Part shown: in pieces, positions 37,117 to 46,205 of the stretch
Layout: each line of letters begins with the position of its first letter
Position numbering within the stretch: the stretch's first letter is position 1
From: Bacteroidales bacterium
GTDB taxonomy: Bacteria; Bacteroidota; Bacteroidia; Bacteroidales; WCHB1-69
Reading direction: 5' to 3'
Assembly (NCBI GenBank): GCA_017454945.1
Contig: JAFTCA010000041.1
Span: 1-64,000, forward strand
DNA length: 64,000 nt
Program-made: the position numbers and the translations under genes
Notes under the pieces: generated by a model
The model's input: only the letters and a program-made list of their open reading frames with translations
Told to the model about the DNA's origin: nothing
The model's database searches: none

Positions 37117-39375
37117 ATGTTTTTGAAAAGGTTTTCTTTTTTGCTAATGCTGTTGCTCATGTCGCTTTGTGCTGCTCATGCGCAAGCCTACATGAATGAT
37201 GCCTTACCGCCGTCGAAGCGGGCAGCGCTGTTGCTCAAAAAGATGACCTTGGAAGAGAAAGTAGGGCAGCTATGTCAATATGCGGCACCAGGTTATTGGC
37301 AAGATGATTCGCAGTCGGCCAATATTGATGCCCATGCCGTTAGTCCTGCTGCTCAACACATTATAGAGCAAACACGGGCTGGCCATATCGGTTCGTTTCT
37401 CCATACTTTATCACTACAGGAAGCCAATTTCTTGCAACGTCAGGCCATGCAGTCGCGCCTACGGATTCCCTTGCTGATGGGGATTGACGCTGTGCATGGC
37501 AATGCGCTCCACCAGGGTTGTACGGTCTATCCGACCAACATAGGGATGGCCTCCACTTTTAATCCGACATTGCTTCAAAAAATTGGCGAAGAGACAGCCA
37601 TCGAAATGAGAGCCACGGGTATGCACTGGACATTCAGCCCTAATTTGGATGTAGCGCGCGATGCCCGTTGGGGTAGGATGGGCGAGACTTTCGGCGAGGA
37701 TAGCTATCTGGTGACATGTATGGGTACAGCATTGGTAAAGGGCTTGCAGGGCGCACATCTGCGCTACGATCATGTGCTGGCATGTGCCAAGCACTTGGTG
37801 GCAGGCGGAGAGCCATATGGTGGTATCAATGCCGCTCCGATGGATATGTCGGAACAAACCTTGCGCGAAGTCTATCTGCCTCCCTTTGTGGCTGCCGTTA
37901 AAGCGGGTGTCGTTACAGTGATGCCCGCACACCATGAGATTAATGGCATCCCATGTCATGCCAATCGTTACCTTTTGAAAGATATTTTGCGTAAGGAATT
38001 GGGGTTCAAAGGTTTCATAGTTAGCGATTGGATGGATATAGAGAGACTTCATGCAATGCACCATTTTGTGCCATCAGTCGAAATGGCCTACGAGACAGCT
38101 TTTAAGGCGGGTGTGGATATGCACATGCAAGGCGATGGCTTCTTTGAGACGATGGTCGCCGCTGTGAAAGAGGGACGCATCAAAGAGTCTCAAATCGATG
38201 AGGCGGTGCTTAAGATTCTGGACATGAAATTCTTGTTTGGCTTGTTTGAGAATCCCTACGTGGAAGAGACACCTGTACCTACATCTCATCGTCAGACAGC
38301 TTTAGAGGCTGCACGTCAGTCGTTGGTGCTGTTGAAGAATGATGGTCTTTTACCGTTGCAAAAGTCTGACTATCAGCGTGTCTTTGTGGTTGGCCCTAAT
38401 GGCAACAGTCAGACAATCTTGGGCGACTGGTCGATGCCGCAGCCCGAGGCGAATGTGAGCACCGTGTATCGAGGTCTGCGCGATTATCTTCCTGATGTAG
38501 AGTTGGATACTATGTTTTTTGAAAACAAGATATTTTCAGTTAATGCAGCTGGTATAGAAAAAGCCGCTCAAAAGGCAGCCCAGGCCGATTTGAATATCGT
38601 AGTGGTGGGTGAAAATTCACAGCGGTATGAAGCGTATGGCCGCACCTGCGGTGAAAATTGCGACCGTGATAGCTTGAGCCTTCCGGGTATGCAACAGCAA
38701 TTGCTTGAGGCCGTGTTCGCGTCAGGCAAGCCAACAGTGCTGGTGCTGCTCAATGGCCGTCCGTTGAGCCTTCCGTGGGCGACGGCGCATGTGCCGGCCA
38801 TCCTCGAAGCGTGGGAACCGGGTATGTTTGGGGGGCAGGCCATTGCGGAGGTGCTTTTTGGCGAAGTGAATCCCAGCGGCAAGCTGCCGGTGACTATCCC
38901 CTATAATGTGGGACAAGTGCCGACCATCTATAATCACAAACATTCGCAGTACTCGCGGCAGTTTGCCATCGGACATACGGGCTGCCTCTATCCATTTGGT
39001 TATGGACTGAGTTATACCACTTTTTCGTATCATGATGGCCAGTTGACGAAAACGGAGATGACGGCAGATGATAGTTGTGAACTGCGGATTTGGGTGACCA
39101 ATACGGGCGATAGAGAAGGTGCGGAAATTGTACAACTCTATATCCAGGATGAATATGGCTCTGTGACGCGCCCTGTAAAGGAGCTGAAAGGTTTCCAGCG
39201 TGTGGATTTGAAAGCAGGGGAGACCCAACAAGTAAAGTTTGTCATCTCTCCCGAAGAGTTGAAATTCTATACGGCTCGCCAACGTTGGGAAGTGGAACCG
39301 GGCGATTTTAAGATTATGGTGGGCTCCTCTTCTGCGGATGAGGACTTAACCGTTTTCAAATTAAAGATAAAATAG
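37117..39375 (+). CDS. bglX: Glycoside hydrolase family 3 beta-glucosidase, BglX-type (752 aa)
   Basis: Exported enzyme that removes terminal beta-linked glucose or xylose. Signal peptide (residues 1-23, ending AHAQA). GH3 N-domain with RLRIPLLMGIDAVHGN, TFGEDSYLV, CAKHLVAGGEPYGG and nucleophile Asp304 in KGFIVSDWMD. C-domain with SLVLLKNDGLLPL and a Fn3-like end (GYGLSYTTFSYH .. EGAEIVQLYIQD). Full length for BglX (750-765 aa). 7 nt before lpxK, so probably one transcript. Confidence 0.93.
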   Translation: MFLKRFSFLLMLLLMSLCAAHAQAYMNDALPPSKRAALLLKKMTLEEKVGQLCQYAAPGYWQDDSQSANIDAHAVSPAAQHIIEQTRAGHIGSFLHTLSLQEANFLQRQAMQSRLRIPLLMGIDAVHGNALHQGCTVYPTNIGMASTFNPTLLQKIGEETAIEMRATGMHWTFSPNLDVARDARWGRMGETFGEDSYLVTCMGTALVKGLQGAHLRYDHVLACAKHLVAGGEPYGGINAAPMDMSEQTLREVYLPPFVAAVKAGVVTVMPAHHEINGIPCHANRYLLKDILRKELGFKGFIVSDWMDIERLHAMHHFVPSVEMAYETAFKAGVDMHMQGDGFFETMVAAVKEGRIKESQIDEAVLKILDMKFLFGLFENPYVEETPVPTSHRQTALEAARQSLVLLKNDGLLPLQKSDYQRVFVVGPNGNSQTILGDWSMPQPEANVSTVYRGLRDYLPDVELDTMFFENKIFSVNAAGIEKAAQKAAQADLNIVVVGENSQRYEAYGRTCGENCDRDSLSLPGMQQQLLEAVFASGKPTVLVLLNGRPLSLPWATAHVPAILEAWEPGMFGGQAIAEVLFGEVNPSGKLPVTIPYNVGQVPTIYNHKHSQYSRQFAIGHTGCLYPFGYGLSYTTFSYHDGQLTKTEMTADDSCELRIWVTNTGDREGAEIVQLYIQDEYGSVTRPVKELKGFQRVDLKAGETQQVKFVISPEELKFYTARQRWEVEPGDFKIMVGSSSADEDLTVFKLKIK

Positions 39376-39382
39376 ATTGAGG

Positions 39383-40429
39383 ATGAGAACACTACGACTC
39401 TTATTGTTGCCTTTGGCGTGGTTGTATGGTGGTGTGGCCGCCTTGCGCCGCTATCTCTATCGTCGTGGTTGGCTTAAATCTTATACACCCTCCGTTCCCA
39501 CCATCTGTATCGGTAATCTGCGGGTGGGTGGAACGGGTAAAACACCTCATACAGAATATATTGCAAGATTATTATCTCAATCACAAAAGTTGGCCATTTT
39601 GAGTCGTGGTTATCGTCGCAAGACCACAGGTTTTGTGTTGGCGCAACAGGATGCCACCGCTGCCACGATAGGGGATGAGCCGTTGCAATATTTCCGCAAG
39701 TTCCCGTCGGTGACGGTCGCCGTTGATGAGAAACGAGCCGAAGGTATCCAAAAGCTACAGCAGCAATGTCCCGATTTGGAAGTCGTCCTCTTGGATGATG
39801 CCTATCAGCATTTGCAAGTTAAAGCAGCGTGCAATATTCTCATTACACCATTTAACGATTTGTATGTTAACGATTTTCCACTTCCTGCTGGCAACTTGCG
39901 CGAGTTTCGCTGTGCTGCTCGGGATGCCGATGTGATTGTGGTGTCGAAAACACCGCTTTCATGTGATGAAAAACAGCGTGAGGTGGTGCTGCAAGCTTTG
40001 TCCCCGAAAGCTCATCAGCGGGTCTTTTTCACGGCTTACGAATATCAGCCGTTGCGGCCAGTCACTCCCTTGGCAGAGCAAGTGCAGCTGGAACCCGGTG
40101 CGGTCGTGTTGGCGCTGACGGGTGTTGCACAGCCAGAACCTTTGTACAAGGAACTCGAATTGCGTGGCCTTCAGGTGGTTCCTGTTCGTTTTCCCGACCA
40201 TCATACGTTTTCGGATGCAGACATGGCACGTGTAGTGGAGCAGTTTCAACAAAAGCACGCTTGCTCAGTCATCACTACCGAAAAAGATTATATGCGTTTG
40301 CGGTCGGCGGAGTTGGAAAATGTGTTATCTTTGTTGCCTGTTTTTGTGGCGCCCATCAGCGTAAAAATATTATTCAATCAGGAAAATCAATTTAATAAAA
40401 CTATATTGTCTTATGTTACAGAAGATTAA
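39383..40429 (+). CDS. lpxK: Tetraacyldisaccharide 4'-kinase LpxK (348 aa)
   Basis: Phosphorylates the 4' position of the lipid A precursor at the inner membrane. N-terminal hydrophobic anchor (LRLLLLPLAWLYGGVAAL), Walker A in NLRVGGTGKTPHTEY (residues about 45-59), then ILSRGYRRKTTGF and LDDAYQHL (family has DDGFQH; here DDAYQH). ATG 39383 taken over an upstream in-frame TTG. It overlaps the PNP gene by 17 nt. Confidence 0.93.
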   Translation: MRTLRLLLLPLAWLYGGVAALRRYLYRRGWLKSYTPSVPTICIGNLRVGGTGKTPHTEYIARLLSQSQKLAILSRGYRRKTTGFVLAQQDATAATIGDEPLQYFRKFPSVTVAVDEKRAEGIQKLQQQCPDLEVVLLDDAYQHLQVKAACNILITPFNDLYVNDFPLPAGNLREFRCAARDADVIVVSKTPLSCDEKQREVVLQALSPKAHQRVFFTAYEYQPLRPVTPLAEQVQLEPGAVVLALTGVAQPEPLYKELELRGLQVVPVRFPDHHTFSDADMARVVEQFQQKHACSVITTEKDYMRLRSAELENVLSLLPVFVAPISVKILFNQENQFNKTILSYVTED

Positions 40430-41225
40430 AGAAAGCGCAGATTATATTAGACCGTTAATGCCCAATCAACCGAAGATAGGAATTATCTTAGGCTCGGGTT
40501 TGGGTGGCTTGGTCGATGATGTAAAAATTGAGAGAGAGATCTCCTATAAGGAAATTCCTCATTTCTTGTCGTCTACCGTGCAAGGTCATAAGGGAAGTTT
40601 GATTTTTGGCAAACTCAACGGCGTGGATGTGCTCATCATGAGCGGCCGTTTCCATTACTACGAAGGTTATGCTTTGAAAGACACCGCGTTCCCCATTCAT
40701 GTGATGAAGGCGCTGGGTGTGAAAACGCTTGTCATCTCCAATGCGGCCGGGGGTATGAATCCCACTTTCCAGATTGGCGATATTATGTTGATAAAGGATC
40801 ATATCAATATGTTCGGTACCAATCCGTTGCTGGGACCCAACAACGATGAGATTGGTCCGCGTTTCCCCGATATGAGCCAGGCTTATTCCAAACGATTGAT
40901 AAAGATTGCGCTGGAAACAAGTGCCAAACTGAATATTCACGTGCAGCAGGGCGTTTATATGGGCGTTACAGGTCCTTGTTTTGAAACGCCGGCCGAATAC
41001 CGCATGTACCACATCTTGGGAGCTGACGCCGTGGGTATGTCCACTGTGCCCGAAACCATCACCGCCCGCTACATCGGACTGGAGGTGTTTGCCCTCTCAG
41101 TAATTACCGACTTGGGCGTGGTGGGACAAGTGGAGAAGGCTTCGCACGAGGAAGTGCTCGCCGCTGCCCAAGCTGCCGGTCCCCGCATGGTGCGACTGGT
41201 CAGCGAAATGCTGCCGAAGATGTAA
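40413..41225 (+). CDS. punA: Purine nucleoside phosphorylase, trimeric type (270 aa)
   Basis: Splits inosine/guanosine with phosphate for purine salvage. Motifs: GIILGSGLGGL (phosphate loop), SGRFHYYEGY, VISNAAGGMNP, GPCFETPAEYRM and GADAVGMSTVPE (ribose and base sites), all of PNP class II. Length 270 fits trimeric PNP. Ends at a bidirectional terminator. Confidence 0.94.
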   Translation: MLQKIKESADYIRPLMPNQPKIGIILGSGLGGLVDDVKIEREISYKEIPHFLSSTVQGHKGSLIFGKLNGVDVLIMSGRFHYYEGYALKDTAFPIHVMKALGVKTLVISNAAGGMNPTFQIGDIMLIKDHINMFGTNPLLGPNNDEIGPRFPDMSQAYSKRLIKIALETSAKLNIHVQQGVYMGVTGPCFETPAEYRMYHILGADAVGMSTVPETITARYIGLEVFALSVITDLGVVGQVEKASHEEVLAAAQAAGPRMVRLVSEMLPKM

Positions 41226-41246
41226 TTAATCAATTGGGTGATAAAT

Positions 41247-41279
41247 AAAAAGGGTGGCTGAAATCAGTCACCCTTTTTT
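41247..41279. terminator. Bidirectional intrinsic terminator
   Basis: AAAAAGGGTG.CTGA and its complement TCAG.CACCCTTTTT; T tracts on both strands. Serves PNP (+) and yidC (-). Confidence 0.9.
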
Positions 41280-41293
41280 ATTGACAATGTTGT

Positions 41294-43213
41294 TTATCGT
41301 CTTGCGTTTTTTTGCATCTGTTGCTGCTGCTTGGCCATCTCTTCCAGTTTCAGCTGCCATTTCGATTTCTTCACAGGCTTGGCCATGTTGGCCTGCATCT
41401 TCTTGTGCAGTTTTTCTTCGTTAACGGCTATTCTAAATATCCACATCTGCAGGAAGGTAATCAGGTTGACAAGCAGATAGTAATAGGTGAGCGCTGACGA
41501 GAAGCTGTTGAACATGCCCAAAAAGAGGATAGGCATCATGTACATCATCACACGCATCATCTTCTGCTGGTCGTCGTTGCCCGTTGACATCATACGGTTG
41601 TTGAGCCAAGTGTAGAACAGCGTGGCTGCCGTCATCAGCAGCGTGAACAGGCTGACGTGGTCGCCGTAGAAGGGTATGTTGAAACTCAAGTCCAAAATGG
41701 AGTCGTAAGTTGATAAGTCGTCAGCCCAGAGGAACGGCTGTTGGCGCAATTCGTATGCCGACGGGAAGAAGCGGAACATGGCAATCAAGATGGGCATTTG
41801 CAGCAGCATGGGCAAGCAGCCTGCAGCAGGACTGACGCCTGCTCGCTTGTAAAGGGCCATGACAGCCTGTTGTTTTTTCATGGCATCTTCTTGCTTCGGA
41901 TAGCGTGCATTGATGACCTCGATTTCAGGTTTCAGCACGCGCATACGTGCCGAAGAGAGGTAGGTCTTGTAGGCAACAGGGAAGAGCACTATCTTTACAA
42001 TGATGGTCAGTATCAGGATGATAATGCCGTAGCTGATGCCGTAAACTTCCAGCCAGTTGAAGATGGGAATGACGGCAAAACGGTTGATCCAGTGCAGCAG
42101 GAAGAATCTCCAGCCCAGCGGCACCTGACGCTCCAAATTCATGTCGTAACGCTTCAGCAGCTTGTACTGGTTAGGACCCAAGTACATCGACATGTCGAAG
42201 CCGCTGTTGTTGAGGTCTTTAAGTTGGAAGTCGAGGTTGGCCGTCATCTGTTTCAGCAGGTGCTGCTCGTTCTTGTCGGGCAGGCTGACTTCCAGCGAAC
42301 CGGAGTTGAACGACTCTTTGTCGGCAATGATGGTCGAAGTGAAGAACTGCTGCTTGAAGGAAACCCATTTCAGCTGCGTCAGCTCTTTCTTGTCGCTTTT
42401 CCGCTCATCCAAGTTCTTCACCTTGTCCAAATCATCCATAAAATAAATGGATGTGATGTTCTTTTCATAATCGTAGTTTTTCTCTACGCAATTCAGGTTT
42501 GCGTCCCAGTTCAGTGTGAACGAGTGCTGGTTGGCGTAAAGATATTTTTCCATGTTTTTGAAATTAACACGGAAGCCAAAGCGGTAATCGTTTGGATTAA
42601 AGGTGTATAGATATTCGATGTAGCTGTCGTTGTCCAACGTTTGGCAGGCGGCACCTGTCGAGTCGATGCGGTTGGGGAACAACTTCAAGGATAGTGTTTG
42701 TGGCTTGTCGCCTTGCATTTTGAGCGTGTCTTCCAAATCGCACAAGAAGTAGTAGTCGGCGGTGTTGATTTCGCTGTAATCCCAGCATTGCAGCTTGATG
42801 TTCATCAGGTTGTCGTCACCGTCGAAGAGCACCAGCGGGAGCTTGGCCGAGTCTTTTGGGGTGTAGCGGTAGATGTCTTTCAGTTCCACCCGCTTGATGT
42901 AGCCGCCTTTCTGGGCAAAGGTGTAGTAGGCTTTGTCGGTTTCAACTACATAGTCTTTCTCTTGGGCGATGTCGGGTGTGGAGAATCTGTTGGGACGGGC
43001 TGCGGGAGCGGGTGTCGCGTCGGCTGCTGCTGCTTGCGGAGCATCCTCAAGTGTTGCGGTTGCAGTCGAGTCGGCCACTTGCTGGGCCATCGTTTCCTGC
43101 AGGGCTTTCTGCTGCTGCTCCTGGTATTTTTTGGTCTTGGAAGAGGTGTAAAAACTGAATCCTAAGAACAGCCCGAAAATCAGTAATAATCCGATAAGTG
43201 TATTCTTGTCCAT
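41294..43213 (-). CDS. yidC: Membrane protein insertase YidC (639 aa)
   Basis: Inserts inner-membrane proteins, with or without SecYEG. N-terminal anchor (LIGLLLIFGLFLGFSFY), low-complexity linker with Gln/Ala, a large periplasmic domain (about 75-360), then the conserved five-helix core with YGISYGIIILILTIIVKIVL, AGVSPAAGCLPMLLQMPIL and MPILFLGMFNSFSSALTYYY, and a basic tail. Normal length for Bacteroidota. Own promoter box at 43237-43244. Confidence 0.95.
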   Translation of the reverse strand: MDKNTLIGLLLIFGLFLGFSFYTSSKTKKYQEQQQKALQETMAQQVADSTATATLEDAPQAAAADATPAPAARPNRFSTPDIAQEKDYVVETDKAYYTFAQKGGYIKRVELKDIYRYTPKDSAKLPLVLFDGDDNLMNIKLQCWDYSEINTADYYFLCDLEDTLKMQGDKPQTLSLKLFPNRIDSTGAACQTLDNDSYIEYLYTFNPNDYRFGFRVNFKNMEKYLYANQHSFTLNWDANLNCVEKNYDYEKNITSIYFMDDLDKVKNLDERKSDKKELTQLKWVSFKQQFFTSTIIADKESFNSGSLEVSLPDKNEQHLLKQMTANLDFQLKDLNNSGFDMSMYLGPNQYKLLKRYDMNLERQVPLGWRFFLLHWINRFAVIPIFNWLEVYGISYGIIILILTIIVKIVLFPVAYKTYLSSARMRVLKPEIEVINARYPKQEDAMKKQQAVMALYKRAGVSPAAGCLPMLLQMPILIAMFRFFPSAYELRQQPFLWADDLSTYDSILDLSFNIPFYGDHVSLFTLLMTAATLFYTWLNNRMMSTGNDDQQKMMRVMMYMMPILFLGMFNSFSSALTYYYLLVNLITFLQMWIFRIAVNEEKLHKKMQANMAKPVKKSKWQLKLEEMAKQQQQMQKNARR

Positions 43214-43236
43214 AAAGTTTCTGTAAAATTAAGCGG

Positions 43237-43244
43237 CAAAGATA
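43237..43244 (-). promoter_or_regulatory. -7 element TATCTTTG for yidC
   Basis: TAnnTTTG match on the - strand, 23 nt before the yidC ATG. Confidence 0.6.
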
Positions 43245-43256
43245 CTAAAAAAAGAG

Positions 43257-44144
43257 CTACAATGCCAACCGCGCCTTAAGTGCTTCTGATGAGGAGTATG
43301 TTTCTGTGTATGTGATTGATATGGGTGCCTCGACATTCTCGCTGTGTACAAACATCATCTTCCCTGCATCTAAAAAAGGAATGCGGTTCATCAGCAGCAA
43401 AGTCTTCTGATAGTCAAGATGGTTGAGATACTGGTGATGGGCATCCATCTCGGGCCAACACTTTTCGATGAGGGCACATAACGGTTTGAAATCGTAGTCT
43501 TTAGGAACAAACAGTTTGCTGATGGCGTGTCGTCCCATGCCAAAATAGAGCAGCAGATTGCTGGCGAGCTGACGCAGTTCGTCCTCCGTTTCATCTTCTG
43601 TCACTACCGCAAAATTATGCCTTGTCTTATGCAGGTGCAGCACAGGCGCGTGCTGGCGCAGATAGGCAAGGAGTGTCGCATTGCCGTTGTCGGTGGCGAT
43701 GATGCTGTCGGCTTTGGGTAACTTTTCCACAAACGTAATCCGCTCTTTCCATGCAGGCTCAATCTCCCATAGCATTTCCACGAGGAGCGGAATCAATAGC
43801 TTGTCGTTGTTGGCCAGCTTGCCGATATAATGATTCCCTTTTGTGATAACCTCAAGAAGATCTTCAAATCCGTCCAAAGGCGTTGCGTCAGAGTTTATAA
43901 CTGCGGTGTGCAGTCCTGTTTTGTCTGGAATAGACAGAATTGAATGACAAAGGTTGTCTCCGATGTTTCGTAGCGCATGGTGCGTAAAGTAAGTCGTGTG
44001 CCACGGATTTGCGAAAGCCTGTCGGCGGATAGCGTCGTTGAACTTGTCAAAATAATGCCGGCTCAATTCATCATCGAGCCGGTCATCTATGATATTCAGG
44101 ATTGAGTGTCCTAAAATATGAAGAGAGTCTGTTAGGGAATTCAT
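43257..44144 (-). CDS. LuxC-like acyl-CoA reductase family protein (295 aa)
   Basis: The order HILGHSI.., ITKGNHYIGKLANNDKLLIP, ITFVEKLPKADSIIATDNGN, KTRHNFAVVTEDETEDEL and GMGRHAISKLFVPKDYDF is that of the Bacteroidota branch of LuxC-type acyl-CoA reductases (PF05893). They lack much of the true luciferase-aldehyde context; substrate unknown. The catalytic Cys is not obvious in the text; possibly C-rich NVSKLFV region has lost it. Overlaps the T9SS protein by 1 nt at ATGA, so coupled to it. Confidence 0.72.
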   Translation of the reverse strand: MNSLTDSLHILGHSILNIIDDRLDDELSRHYFDKFNDAIRRQAFANPWHTTYFTHHALRNIGDNLCHSILSIPDKTGLHTAVINSDATPLDGFEDLLEVITKGNHYIGKLANNDKLLIPLLVEMLWEIEPAWKERITFVEKLPKADSIIATDNGNATLLAYLRQHAPVLHLHKTRHNFAVVTEDETEDELRQLASNLLLYFGMGRHAISKLFVPKDYDFKPLCALIEKCWPEMDAHHQYLNHLDYQKTLLLMNRIPFLDAGKMMFVHSENVEAPISITYTETYSSSEALKARLAL

Positions 44145-45142
44145 TATCTGATAATGAGTTTCTTTGTGCCCACAATGCCTTTGTCGTCGGTTACACGTAC
44201 CATATAAATGCCTTTGGCTAAGCCGGAAACATTGATTTTGGAGGTTTCTGAAGCGAGTTCGCGGCTCAAGATTTGTTCACCGACAATATTATATACACAG
44301 AGCTTCCCATTCTTCATGTTGGGGAAACTTACGGTGATGTAGTCGGTGGCGGGGTTGGGGTAAACGCTCAACTGGCTTTGGCGTGTCTCGTATTCGTCGA
44401 GGCCGGTATGGTCAACATAGACGAATTCGATGTCGTCGAGGAACAGGGTGTCTTTGCCTGAGCCGGCGCCGGCAATGGCGTTTGTGGTGAAGGTGATGAG
44501 GATGAAGGCCGGATTCACAGATTTGTTGACGTATGTGAAAGGAACCGAAATCTCGCGCCATTCCTCATTGCCGCGGGTGAAGTTCAGGCGTGCGATGGCC
44601 ATGGTGTGGGCAGCGCAGTTGGCCGAGTCGGTGTTCTCGGGGTCGCGAACATCGTAGCTGTCGTGAATCAGCACGCTTACGCGGGCTTCCTGTAATGAGT
44701 CGGGGCATGTGAACCGGGCCCAGAACTTAATGGAGTCGGGGCGGCCAGTGAACGGTTGGCTCAAGTCGGGCTTTTGCGTGCGCGAAATGTTGTAGTTCTC
44801 TTTGCTGCTCATTGAGGTTGTACCCGCACGGATTTGGCCTGTGGTAACGTTGCCGTTGGCCACGAAAGTCATGATCTGTTGGGCAAAAATGTAGCAACTG
44901 TATTGTCCTTCTGAACCGGGGCGCACTTCGGTCGAGCGACCGTGTTTGATTTTCAGAGCTGCGGCACAGAGTTGCTCTGTCAGGCTGCCGGCTTGGATAT
45001 CGCATTTGGCGGTAAGGAATGTGTTCCAGTGGGAAGGTTCTTCATTGTCGTCCCAATTTTCGAAGCCGCCGTTGGGCAGTTGCAACTGGGCGAACATCAT
45101 GCCGGGAATCAAGGCCAGCAACAAAAGGAAAAATTTCTTCAT
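44144..45142 (-). CDS. T9SS type A sorting domain protein (332 aa)
   Basis: Secreted through type IX. Signal peptide (MKKFFLLLLALIPGMMFAQ), a beta-sandwich carbohydrate-related domain (LPNGGFENWDDNEEPSHWNT at the start; KDTLFLDDIEFVYVDHTG at its end), then the C-terminal sorting domain of about 80 residues: LSVYPNPATDYITVSFPNMK, VYNIVGEQILSREL and GIYMVRVTDDKGIVGTKKLIIR. This is cargo for the SprA translocon coded at 49889. Confidence 0.9.
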   Translation of the reverse strand: MKKFFLLLLALIPGMMFAQLQLPNGGFENWDDNEEPSHWNTFLTAKCDIQAGSLTEQLCAAALKIKHGRSTEVRPGSEGQYSCYIFAQQIMTFVANGNVTTGQIRAGTTSMSSKENYNISRTQKPDLSQPFTGRPDSIKFWARFTCPDSLQEARVSVLIHDSYDVRDPENTDSANCAAHTMAIARLNFTRGNEEWREISVPFTYVNKSVNPAFILITFTTNAIAGAGSGKDTLFLDDIEFVYVDHTGLDEYETRQSQLSVYPNPATDYITVSFPNMKNGKLCVYNIVGEQILSRELASETSKINVSGLAKGIYMVRVTDDKGIVGTKKLIIR

Positions 45143-45176
45143 AATCTTACTGTTAAGTGATTAATGGTTTTCTTTG

Positions 45177-45558
45177 TGGAGCCGGCGGGAGTCGAACCCG
45201 CGTCCAAACTTGCTGCAAAAGTGCTTTCTACATGTTTAGTCTTCGTTTGCTTGTCGGCAGCCTGCAGGTACGAGACCAACCAACAGGTCGCTTATCTTCT
45301 AAAATTTCGCCAATGCATCGAAGCCTGCATCCGCTAGCCAAGTCCTTTACGACGCTTCTTGCCGGACGCCGACTGGCTGGGCTTCCGGGGAAACGCCCGC
45401 GGCTAATCTGTGATCACGCGGCGGGTGGGCGCAGTTGTTACGCTGCATAAGAATATTCGCCATTTATTGGCTACGAGAGTTAGTTTTTAACGGAACCGTC
45501 TCACAACCTCCGACATGCTTACAAATTCACACACATGCTGTCAAAACCAAACGACCCC
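45177..45558 (-). ncRNA. ssrA: Transfer-messenger RNA (tmRNA)
   Basis: Rescues stalled ribosomes. 5' GGGGUCG (from 45558) pairs with 3' CGGCUCC (to 45178) as acceptor stem; discriminator A at 45177; CCA is not coded. The T arm (gggttcgactcccgc) lies at the 3' end. A reading frame AAT GGC GAA TAT TCT TAT GCA GCG TAA gives a tag ending NGEYSYAA, about 100 nt from the 5' end. Length about 382 nt, one piece. Promoter box at 45577-45584. Confidence 0.93.
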
Positions 45559-45576
45559 TGTGAATTTTTTGTGGTG

Positions 45577-45584
45577 CAAAAATA
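45577..45584 (-). promoter_or_regulatory. -7 element TATTTTTG for ssrA
   Basis: TAnnTTTG match on the - strand, 18 nt before the mature 5' end; a short 5' leader would be removed by RNase P. Confidence 0.6.
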
Positions 45585-45609
45585 CAATAAAAAACGATTG
45601 CGCGGGCAA

Positions 45610-46017
45610 CTATTTCACCTGCCCCTTGAGTTGAAGAATGACTCTGTCGGTCTCGGCGTTGGAATCTACGGTCACACGCTTGCTGATGATGCCAGGGTTC
45701 TTGGCAGTGTAGATGGCCTTGATGGTTCCTGTCTTGCCAGGCATAACAGGTGCCTTCGACCACTCCACTTCGGTACAGTCGCACGATGAGATGACATTGT
45801 CCAACAACAACGGCTTGTTGCCGATATTGGTAAAGGTGACGGTCTGAGTTTTCACTTCTCCAACCTTCACTGTTCCAAAATCAAAGTACGATTTGTCAAA
45901 CTTGATTTCAGGACCGTTTACCTTGGCCGGTGTAGCCGTTTTGGCCGTTTGAGCCATGGTAGCGCCACAGAAAAGAATAAGCGCTAATGATATAATTAGG
46001 TTTCTCATAGTCTTCAT
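45610..46017 (-). CDS. DUF1573 protein, exported (135 aa)
   Basis: Signal peptide (ISLALILFCGATMAQ), then one DUF1573 beta domain: IKFDKSYFDFGTVKVGEVKT, FTNIGNKPLLLDNVISSCDC, VMPGKTGTIKAIYTAKNPG and VTVDSNAETDRVILQLKG. Function unknown; common in Bacteroidota envelopes. The SSCDC cysteines are conserved in the family. Paralogue of 46206-46667. Confidence 0.88.
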   Translation of the reverse strand: MKTMRNLIISLALILFCGATMAQTAKTATPAKVNGPEIKFDKSYFDFGTVKVGEVKTQTVTFTNIGNKPLLLDNVISSCDCTEVEWSKAPVMPGKTGTIKAIYTAKNPGIISKRVTVDSNAETDRVILQLKGQVK

Positions 46018-46029
46018 AATTGTTTCGAT

Positions 46030-46203
46030 TAAATAAAATTCAAAATTCAGAATTCAAATAACAAATTCAATTTATAATTAACAATTTACAATTAATATAA
46101 TCTCACAACTTCATAACTTAATAATACTTAACTCCTTAGTTCCTTAACTTCTTAACTTCTTAACTCTCTTCACTCTCCGTTCTCCGTTCTCCATTCTCCA
46201 CTC
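46030..46203. repeat. Mosaic of four short tandem repeat types
   Basis: In order on the + strand: attcaaaattcagaattcaa; caatttataattaacaattt; cttaact units with ccttagtt; and ctccgttctccgttctcc. Between the two DUF1573 genes. Same CAATT type as in the prophage. Confidence 0.8.
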
Positions 46204-46205
46204 TT

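Noticed and set aside
45157..45450. 97-aa + strand open frame at 45157-45450
   Set aside because: Lies across tmRNA on the other strand; explained by the RNA gene.
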